Of a stretch of DNA of 13,855 bases, positions 6,419 through 12,303 are shown in pieces; the stretch's first letter is position 1, and the number at the start of each line of letters is the position of its first letter. Position numbers and translations under genes: made by a program. Under the pieces are notes generated by a model that worked only from the letters and a program-made list of their open reading frames with translations, did not search any database and was not told the origin of the DNA. This DNA comes from Betaproteobacteria bacterium UBA6904 (GTDB lineage Bacteria; Pseudomonadota; Gammaproteobacteria; Burkholderiales; SG8-39), in contig DKBI01000181.1 in assembly GCA_002451175.1 (NCBI GenBank), positions 1 to 13,855 of the forward strand. The letters run 5' to 3'.

Positions 6419-7768
6419 TCACTCCCGGGAAGCGCCGAGCCGGCTCAATTCGTACCAGTCCGTGTTGCGTGTGGCGAGCATACCCGCGGCGAGCAGCACG
6501 AACAGCAGCAGGGCACCCCCCAGCAGGGCGTGGTCCTCGGCCCGCAGCAGCAGGTAGAGCACGGCGTACAGCGCGGCCAGTGCGCCGCCGAAGGCGAGCC
6601 CGAGCGCGGCGCTCTTCAGCACCCGCACGGCGTAGGCCGTGATGATGCCGACGCACGCCAGGGTCGCCAGCGCGTAGGCGGCGCCGAACGCGACATGCTC
6701 GGAAAGCGCGGTCAGCAGCAGGAAGAAGATCGCCAGCGCCATGCCGATCAGGGCGTATTGGACCGGGTGGAGGGTCAGGCGGCGCAGCAGCTCGAGCAGG
6801 AAGACTGCGATGAAGCTCAGGCCGATGAACAGGAAGCCGTACTTGGAGGCGCGGTCGAGCTGCTGGTAAAGACCCGCCGGCTCGATCAGCGATACCTCCA
6901 GGGTCTGCGCGTTAAGCGAGGCGCAGGGCGTCTTGGCGCACGCGGCGAGGCGCTCGGTGCCTTGCGCCGCATAGCGCGAGATCTGCCATTGCGCGGCGAA
7001 GCCCTGCGGCGTGGTTTCGGAGCGCAGGGGAAGGAAGACGCCCTGGAACGAGGGGTGGGGCCAGTCGCTCCGCACGGCGACCTGCGTGTCGTGTGCGAGC
7101 GGTGCGATGGCAATCGATTCGGTGCCCGAGAGTTCGAGCGCCACGGCGAATGCCAGCGTGCGCGGCGCTGCAGCCGGACGCTGGACCAGCATCCCGTGCA
7201 TGCCGCCGGCGAGTGCGCTGTCACCCGCGCCGGGGGTGAATTCGATGTCCTCGTCGCCGAGGCGAAGCGCGGCGACCTGGCGCACCCCGCGGGGATCCGA
7301 AATGCCGACGACGAACTGCGGCGCATCCCAGCGGTAGCGCGACTGGCCGTCCGGATCGCCCAATTGCGCCGGCAGCGTGATGCGGCCCTCGGCCTTGATG
7401 CGCGCGGTGTACAGGCGGGCCGCGTAAATGCCGCGCGATTTCTCCTGCGATGCGAGATCGACGGACCAGTGAACTTGCTCCGGCGGAATGCGCAGCCGAA
7501 GCGACTCGCTCCGATCGACGCGGCGTTCCTTGACGGCGCCATCCACAGTTTCACGGGTGACCTCGGTCCAGGTGCGTTGGTAGGGAACCACAAGGTACGG
7601 CCCGGTCAGCACCTGTCGCTGTCCCCAGCCCAGCGCAATGCCCTGGACGGCCTCGTTGCGGCGCGCCTGGCGTTCGCTCACCAGGTCGCGAATCATGCTG
7701 ACGGGGATGAACAGCGCCAGCGCCAGCGCAGCGATCGTGAGCGTCTTGACATGAAGGGCGCGTTGCAT
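6419..7768 (-). CDS. creD: Inner-membrane protein CreD (CreD/Cet family)
   Basis: With the start at ATG 7768 the protein has 449 residues, almost the same as E. coli CreD (450). It has an N-terminal membrane anchor (about 9-26), the following IPVSMIRDLVSERQARR, and a large periplasmic domain (about 30-305) with GPYLVVPY (56-63), GISDPRGV (155-162), LELSGTESI (211-219) and SDWPHPSFQGVFLP (234-247). Five hydrophobic segments then end the protein, with LHPVQYALIG (333-342), ALSEH (354-358) and TRNTDWYEL near the C-terminus. E. coli CreD is controlled by the CreBC two-component system and affects colicin E2 tolerance and envelope integrity; its molecular job is unknown. A longer frame would open at TTG 7846, but this adds 26 residues without family similarity. 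No creB, creC or TTCAC-N6-TTCAC tag is seen nearby. Confidence 0.92.
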   Translation of the reverse strand: MQRALHVKTLTIAALALALFIPVSMIRDLVSERQARRNEAVQGIALGWGQRQVLTGPYLVVPYQRTWTEVTRETVDGAVKERRVDRSESLRLRIPPEQVHWSVDLASQEKSRGIYAARLYTARIKAEGRITLPAQLGDPDGQSRYRWDAPQFVVGISDPRGVRQVAALRLGDEDIEFTPGAGDSALAGGMHGMLVQRPAAAPRTLAFAVALELSGTESIAIAPLAHDTQVAVRSDWPHPSFQGVFLPLRSETTPQGFAAQWQISRYAAQGTERLAACAKTPCASLNAQTLEVSLIEPAGLYQQLDRASKYGFLFIGLSFIAVFLLELLRRLTLHPVQYALIGMALAIFFLLLTALSEHVAFGAAYALATLACVGIITAYAVRVLKSAALGLAFGGALAALYAVLYLLLRAEDHALLGGALLLFVLLAAGMLATRNTDWYELSRLGASRE

Positions 7769-7808
7769 GCGTCTCGAAGTCCGTTGGAGGGCGACGATCG
7801 CCAGCGTG

Positions 7809-7854
7809 GCAGCGGATTGCGAACGCCAGGCGGCAAATGATGGCAATCCGCTGC
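7809..7854. repeat. 12-bp perfect inverted repeat, 22-bp spacer, in the dinB-creD gap
   Basis: GCAGCGGATTGC (7809-7820) is matched exactly in reverse complement by GCAATCCGCTGC (7843-7854). The element fills much of the 112-nt gap between the dinB stop and the creD start. The spacer holds a smaller GCC-AGGC-GGC stem. There is no U-tract on the minus strand, so a simple intrinsic terminator is unlikely. It could be an RNA structure in a dinB-creD transcript, a regulator site or a mobile-repeat relic. Confidence 0.6.
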
Positions 7855-7880
7855 ACGGAACGGGCGGAAAATCCGGCGAA

Positions 7881-8966
7881 TCAGTCGCCGAAGGGCAGAT
7901 CGTCGGACGCGTACGGCAGGGGCCCTGCGCCGATCAACCCATGGACGCCGACGCCGAGCAGGCGCACGGGCCGCCGCATGGCCGCGGTGCGCTCGAGCAG
8001 CGCGACGGCGCGACTTGCGATCTCCGCTGCGTCCCGGGTAGCGCGCGCATCGGTGTGGCTCCGCGTGACCGTGGAGAAATCCGCGTAGCGCACCTTGATG
8101 GTCACGGTGCGCGCGAGCCGCGCGCGCTTGTCGAGGGAGGTTGCGACCCGCCGGGCGAGGTGCTCGAGCTCGGCGCGCATTTCGCCGGCATCGTCCAGAT
8201 CCACGGCATAGGTCGTCTCCGCCGAGATCGACTTCCACGGCCGGTGAGGCTCCACCGGCCGCGGATCGTCGCCTCTTGCGAGGCGCGCGAGCCAGTCGGC
8301 CATGGTGCCGACTGCGCGCACGAGCACCTCCCGCTGCGCGCGACGCACGTCGACGAGCCGCTCGATGCCGATGGCGCGCAACTTCCGCGCCGTCACGGGG
8401 CCGACCCCCCAGAGCGCTTCGACCGGCAGTTCCTGCAGGAACGGCTCGACCCGTTCGGGCGCGATGACCGTCAGGCCATCCGGCTTGCGCCACCCGGAGG
8501 CGATCTTGGCGAGGAACTTGTTCGGGGCAACGCCGGCCGAGCAGCCGAGTCCGGTGGCCTCGCGGATGCGAGCCTTCAGGCCGCGGGCGACTTCGCGCGC
8601 GAGCGGCTCGCCCCAGAGGTTCTCGGTGACGTCCAGATAGGCTTCATCGAGCGACAGGGGCTCGACGAGCGGCGTGGCCGAGCGCAGGATCGCCATCACC
8701 TGCTGCGACACGGCGCGGTAGCGCGCGAAATCCGGCGGCACGACGGCGAGTTGCGGACAAAGCCGCAGCGCGCGCGCCGTCGGCATGGCGGAACGCACAC
8801 CGAACGCGCGCGCCTCGTAGCTTGCCGCGGCCACCACGCCGCGGGAGCCTGCCGAACCGCCGACCGCGACCGGCCGGCCGCGCAGCGCCGGATCGTCCCG
8901 CTGCTCGACGGACGCATAGAAGGCGTCCATGTCGAGGTGGATGATGCGGCGCGGCGCCCCGGGCAT
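7881..8966 (-). CDS. dinB: DNA polymerase IV (Y-family translesion polymerase)
   Basis: A 361-residue error-prone polymerase that copies damaged templates. Catalytic carboxylates are present: D12 in HLDMDAFYASVE (10-21), and D107 and E108 in SLDEAYLD (105-112). Y17 occupies the steric-gate position that is F13 in E. coli. The palm segment SAGVAPNKFLAKIAS (143-157), the thumb helix-hairpin-helix WGVGPVTARKLRAIGI (186-201) and a little-finger domain from about RPWKSISAET (242-251) to 345 are all intact. The C-terminus SDDLPFGD fits only loosely the QxxLxF beta-clamp motif, with Ser in place of Gln. ATG 8966 has a weak ribosome-binding site but fits the family N-terminus. No LexA-type CTGT-N8-ACAG box is seen in the 74-nt divergent gap, so SOS control is not supported. 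creD follows on the same strand. Confidence 0.96.
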   Translation of the reverse strand: MPGAPRRIIHLDMDAFYASVEQRDDPALRGRPVAVGGSAGSRGVVAAASYEARAFGVRSAMPTARALRLCPQLAVVPPDFARYRAVSQQVMAILRSATPLVEPLSLDEAYLDVTENLWGEPLAREVARGLKARIREATGLGCSAGVAPNKFLAKIASGWRKPDGLTVIAPERVEPFLQELPVEALWGVGPVTARKLRAIGIERLVDVRRAQREVLVRAVGTMADWLARLARGDDPRPVEPHRPWKSISAETTYAVDLDDAGEMRAELEHLARRVATSLDKRARLARTVTIKVRYADFSTVTRSHTDARATRDAAEIASRAVALLERTAAMRRPVRLLGVGVHGLIGAGPLPYASDDLPFGD

Positions 8967-9000
8967 GGTGCCGCGGAGCTTACCGCAGCCAAACCGCGGC

Positions 9001-9006
9001 TAGAAT
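9001..9006 (+). promoter_or_regulatory. Possible -10 box for the DUF1993 gene
   Basis: TAGAAT lies 34 nt before ATG 9041 within the divergent dinB/DUF1993 gap. It is a fair -10 box, but the best -35-like stretch (TTACCG at 8980-8985) is only 15 nt away, so support is weak. Confidence 0.25.
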
Positions 9007-9040
9007 CCGCACCCACCGCCACCGCGACCCGAAGGAAGCC

Positions 9041-9547
9041 ATGACCCTCTCGATGTACCAGGCGAGCGCGCCGCGCTTCGTCAACATGCTCACCAATCTT
9101 GCCGCGGTCCTCGACAAGGCGGCGGCGCACTGCGAGGCGAAGAAAATCGATCCGGCGGTGCTGCTCGCCTCGCGCCTGTATCCGGACATGTTCCCCCTGT
9201 CGCGCCAGGTGCAGATTGCCTGCGACAACGCGAAAGGCGCGGTGGCGCGGCTGGCCGGGGTCGAGGTGCCGAAGCACGAAGACACCGAGAAGACCTTCGA
9301 CGAGCTGAAGGCGCGGATCGCAAAGACGATCGCGTTCGTCAACACGGTTCCGGCGGCGCAGGTCGACGGTTCGGAAGACCGGGACATCCACCTCAAGCTC
9401 GGGCCCAGGGAAGTCGACTGGAAGGGGATGCAGTACCTGCTCGGATTCGCGCTGCCCAATTTCTATTTCCACGTCGTCACGGCGTACGGCATCCTGCGGC
9501 ACAACGGCGTCGAAGTGGCCAAGCGCGACTACATCGGCACGCCCTGA
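9041..9547 (+). CDS. DUF1993 domain protein, DinB-like helical bundle
   Basis: A 168-residue soluble protein matching the DUF1993 family throughout: SMYQASAPRFVNMLTNLAAVLDKA near the N-terminus, LYPDMFPLSRQVQIACDNAK at 46-65, a central acidic helix with HEDTEKTFDELKARI (79-93), and the end FYFHVVTAYGILRHNG (141-156) then KRDYIG. The family is thought to adopt the four-helix bundle of the DinB/YfiT superfamily (unrelated to polymerase DinB), often metal-binding and sometimes thiol-dependent, but no enzyme activity is established for DUF1993. ATG 9041 has a good GAAGGAAG ribosome-binding site at 9031-9038. It is divergent from the polymerase gene, and its last 19 nt overlap the 3' end of the convergent cyclase gene. 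Confidence 0.9.
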   Translation: MTLSMYQASAPRFVNMLTNLAAVLDKAAAHCEAKKIDPAVLLASRLYPDMFPLSRQVQIACDNAKGAVARLAGVEVPKHEDTEKTFDELKARIAKTIAFVNTVPAAQVDGSEDRDIHLKLGPREVDWKGMQYLLGFALPNFYFHVVTAYGILRHNGVEVAKRDYIGTP

Positions 9548-11142
9548 GCAGGCGCTTCCGGCGCGCCGAACAGCTCGTGCTCGCCCTCGAGGCCGCGCAG
9601 CGCAAAGCGGCCGAGCGACGCGAGACGGCCGGGCACGTGCGCTGCGAACGCCGATGAGGCGAGCAGGTTGCACTGGAGGTCCTTGGTCATGCCCTCGATG
9701 CGCGAGGCCTCGTTGGCCGCGGCGCCGATGACCGTGAAATCGAGCCGTTGCGGGACGCCGACGTTGCCGTAGGTGACGGTCCCGATGTGCAGGCCGATGC
9801 CGTAGCGCAGCGGCGGACACTCCGGGTGCGCGGCATTCGCCGCCTGCACGCGCTCGCCCGCGAGGCTCGCGGCCTGCAGCGCGCGCCGGCAGGCGTCCTC
9901 GACGCCGCCGGCGGTGGGAAAGATCGCCAGCACCGCGTCGCCGATGTACTTCAGGACTTCGCCGCGCTTTTTCAGCACCGCCCCCGCCATGCAGTAGAAG
10001 AAACGGTTGAGCTGCTCGAGAAAGAGATCGCGCGGCAGCGTCTCCGCCAGGGCGCTGGATCCGCGCAGATCGCAGAACCAGATGACGGCGTCGATGCTCT
10101 CGCCGTCGCCGCGCTTGATGAGGCCGTTCAGCACGCGCCGCCCGGTGTCGTGACCGATGTAGGTTTCGAGGAGCGCCGTCGCCGTGCGGTGCAGCGCATG
10201 CACCTCGAACAGGCGGCCCAGCATCGGCAGCACTTCGTAGATCTGGCCCAGGTGGGACGTGCCGAAGCCGCCGCGCGTGAACGACGTCATGGAAATCACG
10301 TTGATCTGCCCGTCGCTGAAGCGGAACGGCATCGCCACGTAGTCCGTGGCCCCTTCGGCATGCAGGTCGCGGACGACCGGGTAATCGAGATTGACGCCGG
10401 CATCCTCGAGCCGGCGGCGCACGCCGCCTGCGCCGCGGATGATGGGCGCGAACGGGCTGTCCGCAAAGCGCGGCTGGTGCAGGATGTCGTGCGGCTCGTA
10501 GATGACGCGGATGTCCGGGTGGTCGGCGCGCCACACCAGCACCATGGCGAAGATCTGGGGATGGAGCGTCGGGATGATGACCGTGCTGCGGTCCACCGGG
10601 CAGCCGATGCCGCGCAGGCAATCGAGAAACTGGCGCGCCAGCTCCGCGGCGGTGCGCGCCTTCCAGGCGTCCTTCAGCAACCAGGCGGCGATCGGGTTGC
10701 CATGCAGGCCGACGGTGGTCGCCGCAAGGAAGGGCACCTCGTCGTCGCCTTCGTAGAGCGCCGCGATCTTGCCGCGATAGAACGACAGGTGGCCGCGTAT
10801 CGCCTCGGAACCCGCGTACGGTTCCTCGTAGGACCACGCGATGTTCTCGACGCGCTGGTCGCCTGCCTGCAGCGTCCAGTAGGTCGCATCGCCCCGGAAC
10901 GGGCAGTGCGTGTGCAGGTCGGTGCGCTGGAGGAGGTCCATGCGGACGTCCTCCTTGGGGATGTAATGCGCCGGCGGCTGCCGCGTCTCGTGCAGGACGA
11001 CGGCGCGCGTCGAGTCGGCGATCCAGGTGTCGCCGAACTCAACCCGGACGCGCTTGGCGCACGGCTCGAAGCGCAGCGCGTAATCGCCAGTACCTTCGAC
11101 CGGCGAACCGGACATGGGCGTGCCTGCGTGCTTCGAATTCAT
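9529..11142 (-). CDS. Class III nucleotide (probably adenylate) cyclase with N-terminal DUF427 domain
   Basis: A 537-residue protein in three parts. Residues about 30-126 are a DUF427 domain (VRVEFGDTWIADS, ETRQPPAHYIPKEDVRMDLL, THCPFRGDATYWTL, VENIAWSYEEP, GHLSFYRGKI). Residues about 145-335 resemble the sensory region of rhizobial-type cyclases (RDLHAEGATDYVAMPFRFSDG, TRGGFGTSHL). The class III catalytic domain covers about 350-515. Metal-binding D358 (FCDLRG) and D402 (YIGDAVLAIF) are present. K398 and T470 match the adenine-specifying Lys/Thr pair, and N477 and R481 (NEASR) fit the transition-state residues. An active ATP-to-cAMP enzyme is therefore likely. No membrane segment is seen, so it is cytoplasmic. 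ATG 11142 is chosen as the frame upstream is Arg/Pro-rich antisense-like sequence; ATG 11115 is an alternative. It lies downstream of two envelope genes on the same strand. What the DUF427 and middle domains sense is unknown. Confidence 0.9.
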   Translation of the reverse strand: MNSKHAGTPMSGSPVEGTGDYALRFEPCAKRVRVEFGDTWIADSTRAVVLHETRQPPAHYIPKEDVRMDLLQRTDLHTHCPFRGDATYWTLQAGDQRVENIAWSYEEPYAGSEAIRGHLSFYRGKIAALYEGDDEVPFLAATTVGLHGNPIAAWLLKDAWKARTAAELARQFLDCLRGIGCPVDRSTVIIPTLHPQIFAMVLVWRADHPDIRVIYEPHDILHQPRFADSPFAPIIRGAGGVRRRLEDAGVNLDYPVVRDLHAEGATDYVAMPFRFSDGQINVISMTSFTRGGFGTSHLGQIYEVLPMLGRLFEVHALHRTATALLETYIGHDTGRRVLNGLIKRGDGESIDAVIWFCDLRGSSALAETLPRDLFLEQLNRFFYCMAGAVLKKRGEVLKYIGDAVLAIFPTAGGVEDACRRALQAASLAGERVQAANAAHPECPPLRYGIGLHIGTVTYGNVGVPQRLDFTVIGAAANEASRIEGMTKDLQCNLLASSAFAAHVPGRLASLGRFALRGLEGEHELFGAPEAPAQGVPM

Positions 11143-11150
11143 GCGGCGCT

Positions 11151-11163
11151 TCCCGTCGCGGGA
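11151..11163 (-). promoter_or_regulatory. Small hairpin over the cyclase ribosome-binding region
   Basis: TCCCG-CGA-CGGGA (minus strand) ends 8 nt before the cyclase ATG 11142. Its 3' arm includes most of the only Shine-Dalgarno-like string, GGGAAG, so the hairpin could lower translation. A TAGAAT -10-like box also lies just upstream (11180-11175, minus), with no good -35. Both are weak. Confidence 0.25.
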
Positions 11164-11200
11164 TGACGCCGCGCATTCTATTCCTACCCGCCGGCGACGC

Positions 11201-11716
11201 TCAGCGCGGCGGCGGCGGTGGCGGAGAACCCGGCGGCGGCGGGGGCGGTGGCGGCGTGTAGGTGCGACGCGGCCCTTCGAACCGCCCGGAGGTCGGGATC
11301 TGGTGGCCCTTGGCGTACATGCATTGCTGGTACCCGATGTCGTAACGGCGCTGCAGCGAATAGGCGGATCCCTGCGCCGATCCCGCACCCGCGGCGGAAC
11401 CCACGATCAGGCCAGTGCCGGCGCCGGCTGCCGCACCGCGGTGTCCCCCGATGATCGCGCCTGCCGCTGCGCCGACGGCGGTGCCGATGGCAGCACTCTT
11501 CACGGCGCTGTCGACCTGGGACTGCTCGGCCGTCGCGCCGCCAAGCAGCGCGCTGGCGTAATTGCGACATTCGTAATCGTCGGCGCGGAACTGGTCGAAA
11601 TTCTTGCCGCTGCCCGGCAGCACCATGACGCTCGGGCCGCTGGGCGGCAGCGTCACGCATGCCGCGAGAAACATCGTCGCGCCGAGTGCGGTCCAGCGAA
11701 GTCGGGGGGCGGTCAT
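11201..11716 (-). CDS. Glycine-zipper lipoprotein with polyproline tail
   Basis: A 171-residue envelope protein. The N-terminus has a basic start, a hydrophobic run and a lipobox ending LAAC at 17-20, so C20 should be lipidated after signal peptidase II cleavage. Residues about 50-72 hold a short polar segment (DDYECRNYAS). A glycine zipper follows at about 75-115 (IGTAVGAAAGAIIGG and TGLIVGSAAGAG), of the type found in outer-membrane or membrane-inserting lipoproteins. A conserved-looking RRYDIGYQQCMYAKGHQIP (123-141) precedes the tail, which is almost pure proline from 155 to 170. ATG 11716 has CAGGAGA about 7 nt upstream. It lies 17 nt after the stop of the gene at 11734-12135, so the two are probably co-transcribed, and 58 nt before the cyclase. 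The general class is clear; the role is unknown. Confidence 0.85.
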   Translation of the reverse strand: MTAPRLRWTALGATMFLAACVTLPPSGPSVMVLPGSGKNFDQFRADDYECRNYASALLGGATAEQSQVDSAVKSAAIGTAVGAAAGAIIGGHRGAAAGAGTGLIVGSAAGAGSAQGSAYSLQRRYDIGYQQCMYAKGHQIPTSGRFEGPRRTYTPPPPPPPPGSPPPPPPR

Positions 11717-11733
11717 GCTCGTTCTCCTGTCGG

Positions 11734-12135
11734 TCACTCGCCCGGGGGGCGTGGCGAAACGCGCTGCCAGCCTCCCGGACATTCCTGGACATAGGGGTAG
11801 TAGGCGCCGGCGCCGGCGCAGTAGTACCAATAGCCGGCTCCCGGCGCGGATTCGACGCGCGGTTGCTCGACGTACACGCTCGGCTCGCTTGGCACGACCA
11901 CGACGCGTTCGCCGTAGGGCGGATAGTAGTAGGGCGGGCCCCAGTAAGGATACCCGGCCCAGTAAGGCCACCCGAGCGCAAGCCCGAGGTAGACACCGCC
12001 AGGCGCGTGGCCGCGGTAGCCATGGCCATAATAGGCACCGTGGCCGCCGCGCGGCGGGCCGGCCAGGGCACTGGAGGCGGCAGCCGCGCCGAGCAAAGCG
12101 GCGGCGGCAACGACGGCAAGCTTGGACAGGTTCAT
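11734..12135 (-). CDS. Secreted Tyr/Pro/Gly-rich hypothetical protein
   Basis: A 133-residue exported protein of unknown function. A clear Sec signal peptide (MNLSKLAVVAAAALLG onward) ends at ALA, with cleavage expected after residue 25. A low-complexity segment rich in Gly, Tyr, Trp, His and Pro follows (27-75), including GWPYWAGYPYWGPPYYYPPYG. The C-terminal part has a recognisable pattern, GYWYYCAGAGAYYPYVQECP (101-120) then GWQRVSP, with two cysteines, C106 and C119, that could form a disulfide. Similar WYYC...YYPYV..CP.GW endings are common in small proteobacterial secreted proteins, usually left as hypothetical. ATG 12135 is the start giving an ordinary signal peptide; a GGGGAT-like site precedes it. 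It is the first gene of the minus-strand group leading to the cyclase, and divergent from the kinase. Confidence 0.8.
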   Translation of the reverse strand: MNLSKLAVVAAAALLGAAAASSALAGPPRGGHGAYYGHGYRGHAPGGVYLGLALGWPYWAGYPYWGPPYYYPPYGERVVVVPSEPSVYVEQPRVESAPGAGYWYYCAGAGAYYPYVQECPGGWQRVSPRPPGE

Positions 12136-12206
12136 GGGATCCCCGATGGCTGGAGGCGCTCTTTTGCTCAGCACCCAGCTTAGCAATTCTGCACCGCGCC
12201 ATCCCG

Positions 12207-12225
12207 CAGTTTTGGTAACAAACTG
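12207..12225. promoter_or_regulatory. Inverted repeat CAGTTT-N7-AAACTG in the kinase divergent region
   Basis: CAGTTT (12207-12212) and AAACTG (12220-12225) are perfect inverted arms around TGGTAAC. The 168-nt gap separates the divergent kinase and secreted-protein genes, so an operator here could govern both. It is also the most AT-rich part of a very GC-rich gap. A 7-bp tandem GGCGCCC lies just beyond (12231-12244). No CRP-type TGTGA-N6-TCACA site is seen. Confidence 0.35.
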
Positions 12226-12303
12226 TTGCCGGCGCCCGGCGCCCGGCGGAATGCCCGCGAAGGCGCTGGTTCAACTTAAACTATCCACTTCAGAGGGCAC
12301 ACC

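Noticed and set aside
4976..7840. A 954-codon open frame on the plus strand
   Set aside because: It lies antisense to the MFS and CreD genes and its product is an Arg/Glu/Asp/Gln-rich low-complexity string with no family pattern. It results from GC-rich third positions on the true strand.
7769..7846. TTG start adding 26 residues to CreD
   Set aside because: The added residues do not resemble CreD, lie inside the inverted repeat region, and ATG 7768 gives the family's normal length.
8967..9040. LexA (SOS) operator upstream of dinB
   Set aside because: No CTGT-N8-ACAG-like site is present in the divergent gap.
8696..10837. A 713-codon minus-strand frame crossing dinB, DUF1993 and the cyclase
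   Set aside because: It is out of frame with the cyclase and dinB, antisense to DUF1993, and Arg/Pro/Ala-rich throughout. The real genes carry intact catalytic motifs in other frames.
9748..11166. A 472-codon plus-strand frame antisense to the cyclase
   Set aside because: Codon-bias shadow with no domain pattern; the cyclase on the minus strand has all catalytic residues.
11204..11260. GGC/GGT-rich repeat as a microsatellite or mobile repeat
   Set aside because: It is the reverse strand of proline codons in the lipoprotein's polyproline tail and is explained by the coding sequence.
11143..11388. N-terminal extension of the cyclase frame beyond ATG 11142
   Set aside because: The extra 82 residues are Arg/Pro-rich and overlap the lipoprotein gene in another frame, so they are not likely to be translated.
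12136..12303. CRP-type cAMP receptor site in the kinase divergent gap
   Set aside because: No TGTGA-N6-TCACA or close variant was found, despite the cAMP theme of the neighbours.
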